64,000 bases of DNA from the NCBI RefSeq assembly GCF_019722725.1, contig NZ_CP077941.1, forward strand, positions 372,001-436,000, given 5' to 3'. Both the position numbers and the translations under genes were made by a program. The stretch is from Vreelandella profundi. GTDB taxonomy: Bacteria > Pseudomonadota > Gammaproteobacteria > Pseudomonadales > Halomonadaceae. Every line of letters begins with the position of its first letter. The stretch's first letter is position 1. The notes under the pieces are model-generated. The model saw only the letters and a program-made list of their open reading frames with translations, made no database searches and was not told where the DNA came from. Positions 1 to 8,983 of this stretch are shown here, in pieces.

Positions 1-42
1 ACGGGTCAGCGGTAAGTTTTGCACATGCAGTCGCCCCGTCAT
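1..42 (-). CDS. 5' end of an unidentified gene running off the left edge
   Basis: Only the first 14 codons are in the window, reading MTGRLHVQNLPLTR from an ATG at position 42 leftwards. A near-ideal Shine-Dalgarno (AAGGAG) lies 6 bases upstream of the ATG, which is the main reason to believe it. It is divergent from the TetR gene at 234, the usual arrangement for a regulator and its target, so it may be controlled by that regulator (inference). Too little sequence is visible to name a family. Confidence 0.55.
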   Translation of the reverse strand, partial: MTGRLHVQNLPLTR

Positions 43-131
43 ACCTATCTCCTTTAGCAAAATCGTCGTGGAAGTGTACCTGGATAGCGGGAGACTTCGC
101 GTAATAAACCACGAAAGGGTGTGTTTTAGTG

Positions 132-148
132 TCGAAAACAGTGTTCGA
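132..148. promoter_or_regulatory. inverted repeat, possible TetR operator
   Basis: The half-sites TCGAA and TTCGA are separated by 7 bases in the divergent region between the left-edge gene and the TetR gene. A second imperfect dyad (GGTA...TACC) lies at about 154-169. TetR-family proteins usually bind such dyads in their own divergent promoter region. The assignment rests on position only. Confidence 0.3.
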
Positions 149-233
149 TATAAGGTATCCTATATTACCCGCTGTTCCGACTAAAGTGCAGCGAGGCTTC
201 CTTCTTGTTTGTTGTTGACCTTAAGAGATCGCC

Positions 234-848
234 ATGGCCCGTCCTAGACAGCATGCGCCCGATGCCCTCCATTCGCAGGTGATGAACGCTTGTGATGAGT
301 GGTTGGCTGAGCAGCCAGTCCATGGTCTTTCACTGCGTGCTTTAGCGAGAAACGTCGGCTGTGCTCCCAGCACGCTGCTCAAGCTATATGGCAGCTTTAA
401 TAACTTATTGCAGCACGTGAATGTTGAATCGCTGGCCCGCTTACAGCACACCATTACTAGCCTTGCCGATGACGATCCGGAGCCATGGCTGCGCGCGTTG
501 GCGCATTCCTACTGGCGGTTCGCTGAGCAGGATTGCTATCGCTGGCAGCTGCTTTTTGATTATCCGTTGGCGCAAGAGGGTGAGCTTGATCAGCGTCAAA
601 GTGATTTGATTGAGGCGCTATTTACGCAGGTAGAAGCGTCGCTTAAATCTTATCAGCCTGCGCTGGATGATCTTGAAGCACGCCGGTTAGGGCGCACCCT
701 GTGGGGCAGCGTGCACGGCCTTGTGCAGCTGGGCCTGAATGAGCGGTTGGGCTATTGGCAGGGCCAGCAGTTGAAAGTTGATGAGCTGTTGGATCAGCTG
801 ATGAGCACCATCTTGGCGGGTTTGCGCCATCGTGAGGCATCGTCGTGA
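234..848 (+). CDS. TetR/AcrR-family transcriptional regulator
   Basis: This is a 204-residue one-domain regulator of the usual TetR size. Residues of about 10-60 form the helix-turn-helix; the recognition part is LSLRALARNVGCAPSTLLKLY followed by a glycine-containing turn, and the rest is a helical ligand-binding and dimer domain resembling the WHG-type C-terminal domain. The start ATG at 234 follows a weak AAGAGA. The gene overlaps the next one, an acyltransferase, by 4 bases, so both are likely co-transcribed. The pairing suggests a lipid-related signal, but no ligand can be read from the sequence. It may also control the divergent gene at the left edge. Confidence 0.88.
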   Translation: MARPRQHAPDALHSQVMNACDEWLAEQPVHGLSLRALARNVGCAPSTLLKLYGSFNNLLQHVNVESLARLQHTITSLADDDPEPWLRALAHSYWRFAEQDCYRWQLLFDYPLAQEGELDQRQSDLIEALFTQVEASLKSYQPALDDLEARRLGRTLWGSVHGLVQLGLNERLGYWQGQQLKVDELLDQLMSTILAGLRHREASS

Positions 849-1510
849 CGGGGTGGGTCAATGCGGCTCGTCAAGTGTTGCGCTGGCTTATCTTTGTCTC
901 AATGCGGCTTTGTTATCGGCTGCAGGTGCACGGGCGTCAGCATATTCCCCGTCATGGAGCCGCGCTGGTGGTGTGTAACCACGTAAGCTTTATGGATGCC
1001 CTGGTGCTCGGTGGCGCCAGCCCTCGCCCGCTACGCTTTGTGATGGACCAGCCGATTTTTGATTCCCCGTGGCTCAAGTGGTGGTTTCAGCTAGTGGGGG
1101 CTATCCCTATCGAGTCTGAACGGCGCAGCCCAGGCGCTATACGACGGGCGTTGGATGATGTCAGCGAGGCGCTGCGTCAAGGCCAGATCGTCATGGTATT
1201 CCCCGAGGGGCGATTAACCCCCGATGGCGAAATTCACGCCTTCCGGCGTGGCTTAGAGACTATTTTGGCGCGGGACGACGTGCCGGTCATTCCCGCCGGG
1301 TTGGCAGGTCTTTGGGGGTCGTGGACCTCCCACCATGGTGGCAAGGCGCTTAAGAAATGCCCCAAACGTTTTCGTGCCCCGGTCAGCTTGCAATTTGGGC
1401 CAGCACTAAACCGTTTGGATGCTGACGACATGGCGCTAAGACGGTTTCTTGAAGCCCGCGTGAGAGCGCTAAAGGCCGCGGCCGATCAGGATCTTGCCAA
1501 CCGCCGCTGA
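845..1510 (+). CDS. PlsC-like 1-acyl-glycerol-3-phosphate acyltransferase
   Basis: This 221-residue protein belongs to the LPLAT/PlsC family, which transfers acyl groups to lysophospholipids at the inner membrane. The catalytic HxxxxD box is H46 to D51 in NHVSFMD, and the substrate-binding box FPEGRLT is at 119-125. A hydrophobic N-terminal stretch (about 8-25) fits membrane attachment. The start is a GTG inside the stop region of the TetR gene (GTGA overlap), so translation is probably coupled. A dedicated plsC for bulk phospholipid synthesis may exist elsewhere, so this copy may be a specialised acyltransferase under the TetR protein (inference). Confidence 0.85.
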   Translation: MTGWVNAARQVLRWLIFVSMRLCYRLQVHGRQHIPRHGAALVVCNHVSFMDALVLGGASPRPLRFVMDQPIFDSPWLKWWFQLVGAIPIESERRSPGAIRRALDDVSEALRQGQIVMVFPEGRLTPDGEIHAFRRGLETILARDDVPVIPAGLAGLWGSWTSHHGGKALKKCPKRFRAPVSLQFGPALNRLDADDMALRRFLEARVRALKAAADQDLANRR

Positions 1511-1528
1511 CGGCGGCTCTGCTAACGA

Positions 1529-1550
1529 GCTAGCTTAGCCTTAGCCTAGC
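1529..1550. repeat. hexanucleotide-like tandem repeat over the stop of the CorC-like gene
   Basis: Read on the minus strand, the last codon and TAG stop of the CNNM/CBS gene lie in GCTAG-GCTAAG-GCTAAG-CTAGC. The copies are about 6 bases long and the stop codon is part of the first unit. It fills the 35-base gap between the two convergent genes. Confidence 0.5.
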
Positions 1551-2820
1551 GGCGTGGCAGGCGTACGTTCTGCCAGCAGCGTGCTGAGGTGATGAGGTTT
1601 TCACGAATCTCTAAGATTTCCATACGCATATTGCCGATCTGTAGGCATGCCGGGCCTTCCGGAAATGCCTCAAGATGCTCAAGAATCAACCCGTTCAGCG
1701 TTTTGGGCCCATCGGTAGGCAGCTGCCAGCCGAGCATTTTGTTAATCTCCCGGATATTGGCGGTGCCTTCGATCACATGGCTGCCGTCGTCCTGCTGATG
1801 AATCTCTTCATCTTCGGACACGTCGGTGGTGAACTCGCCCACGATCTCTTCCAAAATATCTTCCAGCGTGACGAGACCGTCCACGTCACCATACTCATCG
1901 ACGACGATGCCGATGCGCCGCTTCTGCTTTTGAAAGTTGAGCAGCTGCGTATGTAGCGGCGTTGATTCGGGAATAAAGTAGGGCTCGCGGGCTTCCTGAA
2001 CGATAGACGCTTTGGTGACTTCGTCACGGGAGAGAAAGCGTGCCGCGTTGCGAAGGTGCAGCATGCCAATGATGTTGTTGATGTCACCCTTATACACGGG
2101 CAGTCGCGTGTGCTGGCTGGTGCGAATCTGAGTCAAGATATCTTCTAACGAATCATCCAGGTCGATACCCAGAACTTCATGGCGCGGCACCATAATATCG
2201 TTCACCGTGACGTTCTCCAGGTCGAGAATGGAGAGCAGCATCGCGCGATGGCGGTAAGGAATCAGCGTGCCTGCTTCATGAACGACGGTGCGCAGCTCGT
2301 CGCGTGTCAGGCTGTCGCCGCCGCTATCAACGCTTTTAACGCCAATGAGCCTGAGCAAGCCATTCGACATCACGTTGACCAGCCATACCAGCGGATAAAG
2401 CAGCTTTAGCAGCGGCTCTAGCGCGTAAGATGTGGGGTAAGCAATGCGTTCTGGCTTAATCGCAGCGTAGGTTTTGGGCGTGACTTCCGCAAAGATCAAA
2501 ATGGTAATGGTCAACAGCGCGGTAGAAATGGCAGGCCCTGATACGTCGCCAAAAAAGTGAATGGCGATAATCGTGGCAATCGATGCGGCTAAGTTATTAA
2601 CAAAGTTGTTGCCGATCAGAATAACGCCAATCAGGCGGTCTGGGCGGGTGAGCAGGCGCATGACCCGTTTGGCTCTGCGATCACCGCTGTTAGCCTGATG
2701 GCTCAGACGGTAGCGGTTGATCGACATCATGCCGGTTTCAGAGCTGGAAAAAAAAGCAGAAAGCACTATCAGTAAGGCTAGCAGGCCGAACAGTAACCCC
2801 AGGGGGAAGTCGTCGCTCAA
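1546..2820 (-). CDS. CNNM/CBS-domain membrane protein, CorB/CorC type
   Basis: This 424-residue protein has the CNNM (DUF21) layout. It starts with an N-terminal membrane domain of about 180 residues with a SSSETG motif after the first helix and a conserved NNF segment. Two CBS domains follow (about 200-330) containing IMVPRHEV and GDVDGLVTLEDILEEIVGE, then a C-terminal CorC/HlyC domain. Related proteins (YfjD/CorB) act in Mg2+ or cation export or homeostasis; the transported ion is inferred. The start is TTG at 2820 with AAAGGA upstream. It lies downstream of the CcsA-like gene and near ffh, the same grouping seen around ffh in Escherichia coli. Confidence 0.88.
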   Translation of the reverse strand: MSDDFPLGLLFGLLALLIVLSAFFSSSETGMMSINRYRLSHQANSGDRRAKRVMRLLTRPDRLIGVILIGNNFVNNLAASIATIIAIHFFGDVSGPAISTALLTITILIFAEVTPKTYAAIKPERIAYPTSYALEPLLKLLYPLVWLVNVMSNGLLRLIGVKSVDSGGDSLTRDELRTVVHEAGTLIPYRHRAMLLSILDLENVTVNDIMVPRHEVLGIDLDDSLEDILTQIRTSQHTRLPVYKGDINNIIGMLHLRNAARFLSRDEVTKASIVQEAREPYFIPESTPLHTQLLNFQKQKRRIGIVVDEYGDVDGLVTLEDILEEIVGEFTTDVSEDEEIHQQDDGSHVIEGTANIREINKMLGWQLPTDGPKTLNGLILEHLEAFPEGPACLQIGNMRMEILEIRENLITSARCWQNVRLPRR

Positions 2821-2923
2821 GTCGAAAGGTCCTTTGTGGCGTATTAGGCTCGTTTTTAGAAGGTAGCGAGTAGTGTGTCAAGACAACCAAAGGCGCGTGT
2901 GCGCCTCGTTATCCATTAATCCG

Positions 2924-3721
2924 TTATCGATTGAGTACAATCTCAAGTACAAATTTGCTGCCAAAGTAAGCCAGTACCAGCAAGCCGTAGCCGCCTAGCG
3001 TCCAGCGCACGGCACGCATGCCGCGCCAGCCAAAGCGATAGCGCCCGATCAATAGCGTAGTGAAGATTATCCAGGCCAGTAGTGACAGCACCGTTTTATG
3101 CGCTAAGTGCTGGGCAAAGAAATTATCGAGAAAAATGAGGCCGCTAGCGATGGAAAGCGTCAGCAGGATAATGCCGGCCCACACCAGTTCGAACAGTACC
3201 CGCTCCATGGTCGTAAGCGGCGGCAATGACTGCACAATGCCACGTATATGATGATGGCGAAGCGCTTGATTCTGCAGGCCGACCAGTACCGCCTGGGCCG
3301 CGGCAATCGCCAGTACGGCAAACGCAAGTGCCGAGCTTGTTGCATGCAGCAAAATGCCGGGCGTAAGGCCGGTATGGCCACCTTGATTCGGTAGCCAAGT
3401 GGCTGCCAGCAGCGTAATGCCTGCCAGCGGGAACAGTGCAATGCCTGCATTTAGCACCGGTTTAAACAGGCTGGCTACGAGCAGTACATTTACCGCTACG
3501 GCCATCAGTAGCGTAGCGCTCGTGGAAAAGCCGGGCAGTAGACCAGGAGATTGCCCTACGAGTTTGACCACCACAGGGATGTGCAGTAACAGGCCCAGTA
3601 CGGCGACTAGGCGCACCATGCCTTGGCGCGGCGGCACGCGCCGGAACAACGTCATGCCCTGCCAAATGGCAGCGGCGACATAGAGAATAAATGCCATGGT
3701 GGCGAAAGGGAGCGCCTGCAT
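2924..3721 (-). CDS. CcsA/YpjD-like inner-membrane protein
   Basis: This 265-residue, almost wholly hydrophobic protein has about eight membrane segments and resembles cytochrome c assembly proteins (CcsA/CcmC superfamily). The two histidines typical of the family are visible in LLHATSSALAF and AHKTVLSLLAW. In the ffh neighbourhood the homologue is YpjD, for which a link to the CorB-type transporter has been proposed rather than true cytochrome c maturation. The gene is divergent from ffh with a 259-base gap and is followed 103 bases on by the CNNM/CBS gene, probably in one transcript. Confidence 0.83.
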   Translation of the reverse strand: MQALPFATMAFILYVAAAIWQGMTLFRRVPPRQGMVRLVAVLGLLLHIPVVVKLVGQSPGLLPGFSTSATLLMAVAVNVLLVASLFKPVLNAGIALFPLAGITLLAATWLPNQGGHTGLTPGILLHATSSALAFAVLAIAAAQAVLVGLQNQALRHHHIRGIVQSLPPLTTMERVLFELVWAGIILLTLSIASGLIFLDNFFAQHLAHKTVLSLLAWIIFTTLLIGRYRFGWRGMRAVRWTLGGYGLLVLAYFGSKFVLEIVLNR

Positions 3722-3892
3722 TGATGCTATCCGTGCGCCTTGCAGCGCGTTGCTTTAAAAAATTAAATGACGTTAGGAACGGTTGCGGCCAAAACATACT
3801 CCGCTACTATAACGAATCCAAGCCACATCGCACAGCCGTGCACGCGTATACGAAAATAGCGTGCCGGCGTTCATGATCGTCAATGCGCCCCA

Positions 3893-3921
3893 TGGAGACT
3901 CAAGGCGTGAACGCGTATAAT
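3893..3921 (+). promoter_or_regulatory. candidate sigma-70 promoter for ffh
   Basis: A perfect -10 TATAAT (3916-3921) is 17 bases downstream of TGGAGA (3893-3898), which matches the -35 consensus at four of six positions. It lies about 60 bases before the ffh ATG. Confidence 0.5.
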
Positions 3922-3980
3922 CGCGACACATCAGTCCAGGGCGTGCGCGCCGACGGCAGTGACGGAGGCAGAGAGGCCCC

Positions 3981-5408
3981 ATGTTCCAGAATCTTAGTGA
4001 GCGTCTTTCCCAGACGCTAAAGTCGATCAAAGGCCAGGCTCGCCTGACCGACGACAATATTAAAGACACCCTACGCGAAGTGCGTCGCGCACTGCTTGAG
4101 GCCGACGTAGCGTTGCCGGTCATCAAGGAATTTATTGAACGCGTGCGCGAGCGGGCAGTTGGGCAGGAAGTGTCCAAAAGCCTGTCGCCCGGCCAGCAGT
4201 TCGTCAAGATCGTTCAGCAAGAGCTGGAAGCGATCATGGGCGAGGCGAACGACGGCTTCGTGCTTAAAGGCTCCCCCGCGGTTGTCTTAATGGCGGGCCT
4301 ACAGGGGGCGGGTAAAACCACCTCTGTGGCTAAGCTGGCTCGCTATCTGCGTGAGCGCGAGAAGAAGAAAGTGCTGGTCGTGTCTGCTGACGTCTATCGT
4401 CCGGCGGCCATTGACCAGCTGGAAACGTTGGCGAAAGAGGTCGAGGTAGACTTCTTCCCCTCACGCTCCGACCAAAAACCGGTCGCGATTGCCGAAGCGG
4501 CGATCAAGCACGCTAAGATCCAGTTTCACGACGTAGTGCTGATTGATACCGCCGGCCGCCTGGCAATTGATGAAGCGATGATGGCGGAAATCCAGGCGCT
4601 GCATAAAGCAGTCTCGCCTCAGGAAACGCTGTTTGTGGTCGATGCCATGACCGGTCAGGATGCCGCCAATACGGCTAAGGCATTCAGCGAGGCGCTGCCG
4701 CTGACCGGGGTGATCCTGACCAAGGCTGACGGTGATGCTCGCGGTGGCGCGGCGCTTTCAGTGCGCCACATTACCGGCAAACCGATCAAGTTTATGGGTG
4801 TCGGTGAGAAAGTCGACGCCCTGGAGCCATTCCATCCCGATCGCGTAGCCTCGCGCATCCTCGGTATGGGCGACATGCTGTCGCTGATCGAGGAAGCCGA
4901 ACGCACCGTCGATAAATCCAAAGCTGAGCAGTTGGCCAAAAAGGTCAAGAAAGGCGATGGCTTTGATCTGGAAGATTTTCGCGACCAGCTCCAGCAGCTT
5001 AAAAAGATGGGCGGCATGGGTGGCCTGCTAGGCAAGCTGCCCGGTATGGGGCAAATGGCGGAGATGGCACAAGGCCCAGGCCCTGAGAAAGAGATGGGCA
5101 AGCTTGAAGCGCTGATTAACTCCATGACGCCTAAAGAGCGCCGTAAGCCCGACCTGATCAACGGGTCGCGCAAGCGCCGTATTGCCGCCGGTGCCGGCCT
5201 GCAAGTGCCGGATCTTAATCGCCTGCTCAAGCAGCATAAGCAGATGCAGAAAATGATGAAAAAAGCCGGCCAGAAGGGCGGCATGCAGAAAATGATGCGC
5301 GGCATGTCAGGCATGATGGGCGGCGGTGGCCCGGGCGGGCCAGGTGGAATGGGTGGCCCCGGCGGTATGGGCGGTATGGGCGGTCCCGGTGGATTGCCGC
5401 GGCGCTAA
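3981..5408 (+). CDS. ffh: signal recognition particle GTPase Ffh
   Basis: This 475-residue protein component of the signal recognition particle binds 4.5S RNA and signal peptides and delivers ribosomes to FtsY (also in this window). An N-terminal helical bundle is followed by the GTPase with P-loop GLQGAGKTT at 106-114, DTAGR near 190 and TKADGDARGG near 247. A methionine-rich M domain starts at about 300, with the RNA-binding GSRKRRIAAG segment. The C-terminal tail after about residue 435 is almost only glycine, methionine and proline, longer than in E. coli (453 residues). The 4.5S RNA gene is not in this window. Confidence 0.98.
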   Translation: MFQNLSERLSQTLKSIKGQARLTDDNIKDTLREVRRALLEADVALPVIKEFIERVRERAVGQEVSKSLSPGQQFVKIVQQELEAIMGEANDGFVLKGSPAVVLMAGLQGAGKTTSVAKLARYLREREKKKVLVVSADVYRPAAIDQLETLAKEVEVDFFPSRSDQKPVAIAEAAIKHAKIQFHDVVLIDTAGRLAIDEAMMAEIQALHKAVSPQETLFVVDAMTGQDAANTAKAFSEALPLTGVILTKADGDARGGAALSVRHITGKPIKFMGVGEKVDALEPFHPDRVASRILGMGDMLSLIEEAERTVDKSKAEQLAKKVKKGDGFDLEDFRDQLQQLKKMGGMGGLLGKLPGMGQMAEMAQGPGPEKEMGKLEALINSMTPKERRKPDLINGSRKRRIAAGAGLQVPDLNRLLKQHKQMQKMMKKAGQKGGMQKMMRGMSGMMGGGGPGGPGGMGGPGGMGGMGGPGGLPRR

Positions 5409-5466
5409 AGTAGGCATCTGCTCGCTGGGTAAGGTTGACGGCCTTTGAGTTTTCTGGCTGTCAGGC

Positions 5467-5495
5467 TTTCCAAGCAGAGCGCATTTGCGTAGAAT
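5467..5495 (+). promoter_or_regulatory. candidate promoter of the rpsP-rimM-trmD-rplS operon
   Basis: TTTCCA (5467-5472) and TAGAAT (5490-5495) are separated by 17 bases, about 160 bases before rpsP. The remaining leader to 5655 has no gene. No clear terminator for ffh is visible in the 247-base gap. Confidence 0.45.
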
Positions 5496-5655
5496 GCGGC
5501 CTCTTCATGCGCGGGTGTTGCGTAAAAGCGCGTAAAGCGTGGCAGCAGCGCCTCTCAATGAAGGCCTTTATATAGCATGTAGCACGACGAGTGTTCCGAT
5601 AGCGCTAAGCGCTAGCAACACACTCTCGTAACCTCAACCGAAGGATAGTTATCGT

Positions 5656-5904
5656 ATGGTTACCATTCGTTTGGCCCGTGGTGGCGCCAAGAAGCGTCCC
5701 TTTTACCACCTGACCGTTACTGACTCTCGTAACGCCCGCGACGGTCGTTTCATCGAGCGTATCGGCTTTTTCAACCCGGTAGCCCGTGGTCAGGAAGAGC
5801 GTCTGCGCGTTGACCTAGACCGCGTTGTTCACTGGCAGAGCCAAGGCGCCCAGCTTTCTGGTCGTGTTGCTGAGCTGGTTAAAGAAGCACGCAAACAGGC
5901 CTAA
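5656..5904 (+). CDS. rpsP: 30S ribosomal protein S16
   Basis: This 82-residue S16 has the standard N-terminus [18 protein letters not shown] and the family length. S16 binds 16S rRNA and is needed for 30S assembly. The gene is first in the conserved rpsP-rimM-trmD-rplS operon, which couples ribosomal protein synthesis with 30S maturation and tRNA m1G37 modification. The spacing to rimM is 60 bases. Confidence 0.98.
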   Translation: MVTIRLARGGAKKRPFYHLTVTDSRNARDGRFIERIGFFNPVARGQEERLRVDLDRVVHWQSQGAQLSGRVAELVKEARKQA

Positions 5905-5964
5905 GCCTGCTTTGTGAGATTTGCTGTGTGAAGCTAGTTGAGTGCTAGGTAGCTGAGGTCGTCA

Positions 5965-6522
5965 ATGACGCGTTCTGAACTGAATCAAGAGCTAAGCCAA
6001 ACTGACGACACGCATGTGGTGCTAGGCAAGCTGACTAGCCCTTATGGGGTGAAAGGTTGGCTCAAGGTGTATTCCTACACTAGCCCGATGGACAGCATTC
6101 TCGAATACCCAGAATGGTGGGTGCGCCAAGGCGAAACGCTTAAGCGCATAAGCATTGTTCAGGGACGTCGGCAGGGTAAAGGCGTTGTGGTGCAACTGCA
6201 GGGCGTTGATGACCGTGATGCGGCTGAAGCATTAGCCCAAACGGATATTCTGATGCCTAAAGAAGCGCTGCCTGAGCTTTCTGGCGACGAATACTATTGG
6301 CATGAGCTTGAAGGCATGGCGGTCTTCACTCAGGCCGGCGAACGGCTAGGGCGGGTAAGCTACCTGTTTGAAACCGGCGCCAACGATGTCATGGTGGTTC
6401 GCGGTGATCAGGATGCGATCGATCTGCGTGAGCGGCTGCTGCCGTTTTTACCAGACGATGTCATTGTCAAAATCAGTCCCGACGAGGGCCGTATGGTCGT
6501 CAATTGGGATCCCGAATTTTGA
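5965..6522 (+). CDS. rimM: ribosome maturation factor RimM
   Basis: This 185-residue RimM helps mature the 30S head and binds S19. It has the N-terminal RimM barrel (about 18-100, with [17 protein letters not shown]) and the C-terminal PRC barrel (about 108-183, YYWHELEGM...[17 protein letters not shown]), ending in the family-typical NWDPEF. The start ATG at 5965 gives about 16 residues before the first strand. The stop codon is the first base triplet of a 9-base tandem repeat described separately. Confidence 0.97.
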   Translation: MTRSELNQELSQTDDTHVVLGKLTSPYGVKGWLKVYSYTSPMDSILEYPEWWVRQGETLKRISIVQGRRQGKGVVVQLQGVDDRDAAEALAQTDILMPKEALPELSGDEYYWHELEGMAVFTQAGERLGRVSYLFETGANDVMVVRGDQDAIDLRERLLPFLPDDVIVKISPDEGRMVVNWDPEF

Positions 6523-6558
6523 GTAAGCTGAAAGAGCTGAGTGAGCTGAGTAAGCTAA
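6520..6558 (+). repeat. 9-base tandem repeat carrying five in-frame stops after rimM
   Basis: Starting with the rimM stop itself, four units read TGAGTAAGC, TGAAAGAGC, TGAGTGAGC and TGAGTAAGC, then TAA. Every unit begins with a stop codon in the rimM frame, so five in-frame stops follow one another at 9-base spacing. The repeat fills most of the rimM-trmD gap. Confidence 0.75.
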
Positions 6559-6566
6559 ACAATGAT

Positions 6567-7397
6567 ATGACGTCCGACTCAATTGAGCCGGTCACTGGTG
6601 AAAACTCAGTAACGCCTGCTATGTGGATTGGTGTGGTGTCTTTGTTTCCCGAGATGTTTGACGCGCTAACGCAGCAGGGCGTGGTCGGCAGAGCGGTAGA
6701 TAAACAGCGTATCGCACTGGAATTTTGGAATCCGCGGGATTATGCCACTGACCGCCACCGCAGCGTTGATGACCGCCCCTATGGCGGTGGTCCTGGGATG
6801 TTGATGAAAGTCGATACCCTGCGCGCAGCGATTTTTGCAGCCCGCGAGCGGGCACAGCAAGCCACCGGCCAAGTGCCAACGGTGATCTATCTCTCGCCTC
6901 AGGGGCGTAAGCTAGATCAACAGGGCGTTCAAGCACTGGCTTGTGCTGGGCCTTTAGTGGTCGTAGCCGGGCGCTATGAAGGCATTGACGAGCGCGTGGT
7001 AGAAAGTGACATCGATGAAGAATGGTCGATTGGTGACTATGTGCTGAGCGGCGGTGAGCTGCCAGCGATGGTGCTGATTGACGCGGCGGCAAGGCTGATT
7101 CCCGGCGTGCTGGGCCATCAGGATTCCGCTGTCGAAGACTCGTTTAATGACGGTCTGTTAGACTGCCCGCACTACACCCGTCCAGAGCTTATTGACGGGC
7201 GCCAGGTTCCCGATGTGCTGTTAAGCGGTAATCATGCAGCCATCAAGCGCTGGCGGTTAAAGCAGTCGCTAGGCCGGACATGGCAGCGTCGTCCGGATAT
7301 GTTAGAAGGGCGGCCGTTAGATGCCGAGCAGCGCAAGCTGCTGAATGAGTTTGTCGAGGAACACGCACTGTCCACTTTGTCAGCCAAGACTGATTAA
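6567..7397 (+). CDS. trmD: tRNA (guanine-37-N1)-methyltransferase TrmD
   Basis: TrmD methylates G37 next to the anticodon and so prevents +1 frameshifting. It shows the trefoil-knot SAM site ([34 protein letters not shown]) and the C-terminal domain with HYTRPE and [13 protein letters not shown]. The family normally begins at MWIG, which is the ATG at 6621 (258 residues). The ATG at 6567 adds 18 residues and is nearer the rimM end. Neither has a strong ribosome-binding site, so the start is uncertain. A longer TTG-initiated version reading through the repeat is unlikely. Confidence 0.96.
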   Translation: MTSDSIEPVTGENSVTPAMWIGVVSLFPEMFDALTQQGVVGRAVDKQRIALEFWNPRDYATDRHRSVDDRPYGGGPGMLMKVDTLRAAIFAARERAQQATGQVPTVIYLSPQGRKLDQQGVQALACAGPLVVVAGRYEGIDERVVESDIDEEWSIGDYVLSGGELPAMVLIDAAARLIPGVLGHQDSAVEDSFNDGLLDCPHYTRPELIDGRQVPDVLLSGNHAAIKRWRLKQSLGRTWQRRPDMLEGRPLDAEQRKLLNEFVEEHALSTLSAKTD

Positions 7398-7429
7398 TCT
7401 TAGTTAACACGATTAATAATAGTTAGAAC
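7392..7429 (+). repeat. 19-base direct repeat starting at the trmD stop
   Basis: GATTAATCTTAGTTAACAC (7392-7410) is followed directly by GATTAATAATAGTTAGAAC (7411-7429), identical at 15 of 19 positions. The first copy contains the last codon (GAT) and the TAA stop of trmD. Confidence 0.55.
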
Positions 7430-7590
7430 AAAGTAGGCCAGGGCGGCGGTGCAGGGCGAATAAGGCTGCAAGCCTGCGTACCTGCGTCACCCATAACGAC
7501 TCCCGCGCAGCTTGTTTCGAGCGCCGGGATCACGGCTTCCGCCTCCCATGATTGAGCGGTCAAGCCATTACGTTATTCAGGAGTATGATG

Positions 7591-7947
7591 ATGAGCAGTA
7601 AATGCAAAGTGATCCAGGCGATCGAATCTGAGCAAATGGGCAAAGAAATTCCTCCCTTTGCCCCCGGCGACACTATTGTCGTTCAGGTAAAAGTAAAAGA
7701 AGGCACTCGCGAGCGTCTTCAGGCGTTTGAAGGTGTGGTCATCGGTAAGCGTAACCGTGGCCTGAACTCCGCATTCACCGTGCGTAAAATTTCTCACGGT
7801 GTTGGCGTTGAGCGTACTTTCCAGACCTACAGCCCGCTGGTTGACTCACTTGAAGTCAAACGTCGCGGCGACGTGCGTCAAGCCAAACTGTACTACCTGC
7901 GCGAGCGCAGCGGTCGTTCAGCACGTATCAAGGAAAAGTTGGCTTAA
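7591..7947 (+). CDS. rplS: 50S ribosomal protein L19
   Basis: This is L19 of 118 residues, a protein at the 30S-50S interface. The family core is plain: [40 protein letters not shown] and [29 protein letters not shown]. Three ATGs follow one another at 7585, 7588 and 7591. The AGGAG at 7579-7583 is best spaced for the last, which also gives the usual N-terminus. It closes the rpsP operon and is followed by a strong terminator. The roughly 190-base gap from trmD holds a 19-base direct repeat and nothing else I recognise. Confidence 0.97.
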   Translation: MSSKCKVIQAIESEQMGKEIPPFAPGDTIVVQVKVKEGTRERLQAFEGVVIGKRNRGLNSAFTVRKISHGVGVERTFQTYSPLVDSLEVKRRGDVRQAKLYYLRERSGRSARIKEKLA

Positions 7948-8004
7948 TCGCCACTGTTCCACAGGCGCTCGCTGTTTTCGGATATGCGTAGCGCCTGGAT
8001 ACCA

Positions 8005-8040
8005 AGACCCCGTCACCGCTTTGCGGGGCGGGGTTTTGTT
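8005..8040 (+). terminator. rho-independent terminator after rplS
   Basis: The arms ACCCCG...CCGC and GCGG...CGGGGT fold around a TTT loop and are followed by TTTTGTTT. It ends the rpsP-rplS operon. Confidence 0.75.
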
Positions 8041-8097
8041 TATAGGGCAGGTGCTTTAGCGTAGCTACGCTTAAAAGCGCCAGGAGATGGCTAACGT

Positions 8098-8979
8098 ATG
8101 AGCGTTATTGATGCTTTTTTAGATGCTCTATGGCTAGAGCAAGGGGCTAGCGACCATACCTTAGCGGCCTATCGACGTGATTTAACCGCGTGGCAAAATC
8201 ACTTGGACACTCACGGCGAAGCGCTGTTGGCACCGCCGCCTGAGCGGCTTAGAGAATGGCTTGCTAGCCGCCGTGAGCAAGGCTACCAGTTGCGCAGCAC
8301 CGCCCGGCTACTGTCGACCTTGCGCAGCTTTTACCGCTGGGGCCGCCTGAATAATCAGGTGGCGAGCGATCCCCTGACGGATATTAAGCTGCCGCGTGTG
8401 ATACCCGGCTTGCCCAACACGCTGGATGAGGACGAGGTAGAGCGGCTGCTGATGGCACCCGATACGGATACGCCGCTAGGGGTGCGCGATCGCGCCATGC
8501 TAGAGCTGCTTTACGCCTGTGGCCTGCGAGTGTCTGAACTGGTAGGGCTCACCGGTGACGCGGTCAATCTTCGCCAAGGGGTGGTGCGGGTACGCGGTAA
8601 GGGCGATAAAGACCGTCTGGTGCCCATGGGCGAAGAAGCCGCCGATTGGATCGCGCACTACATGCAGACCGCTAGGCTTGCGTTAATGAGTGACCCAACG
8701 CGCCCGGCGCTGTTTCCAGGGCGCGCCGATAAAGCCATGACTCGGCAAACGTTTTGGCACCGTATTAAAGTTCATGCGATAACGGCTGGGATAACCCGGC
8801 CGCTGTCACCGCATACGTTACGTCACGCATTTGCGACCCATTTATTGAATCATGGGGCCAATTTGAGAGTCGTACAGCTGCTGCTGGGTCATAGCGACTT
8901 GTCGACGACCCAAATTTATACCCATGTAGCCCAAGCGCGCTTGGAAAGCCTGCATGCAGAACATCACCCAAGAGGTTGA
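8098..8979 (+). CDS. xerD: site-specific tyrosine recombinase XerD
   Basis: XerD, with XerC, resolves chromosome dimers at dif under FtsK control. The protein has 293 residues. The N-terminal core-binding domain (about 1-85) begins with IDAFLDALWLEQGASDHTLAAYRRDL. The catalytic set R144, H239, R242, H265 and Y274 is complete (GLRVSEL, HTLRHAF, GHSDLSTTQIYTHV). The gene is followed immediately by dsbC, as in pseudomonads and E. coli, which supports XerD over XerC. It is chromosomal and I see no sign of an integron or element here. Confidence 0.95.
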   Translation: MSVIDAFLDALWLEQGASDHTLAAYRRDLTAWQNHLDTHGEALLAPPPERLREWLASRREQGYQLRSTARLLSTLRSFYRWGRLNNQVASDPLTDIKLPRVIPGLPNTLDEDEVERLLMAPDTDTPLGVRDRAMLELLYACGLRVSELVGLTGDAVNLRQGVVRVRGKGDKDRLVPMGEEAADWIAHYMQTARLALMSDPTRPALFPGRADKAMTRQTFWHRIKVHAITAGITRPLSPHTLRHAFATHLLNHGANLRVVQLLLGHSDLSTTQIYTHVAQARLESLHAEHHPRG

Positions 8980-8983
8980 ATTG

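Noticed and set aside
8058..8071. 14-base palindrome AGCGTAGCTACGCT before xerD
   Set aside because: It is a perfect palindrome but lacks a T run, a flanking promoter or a second copy; I could not tie it to a function.
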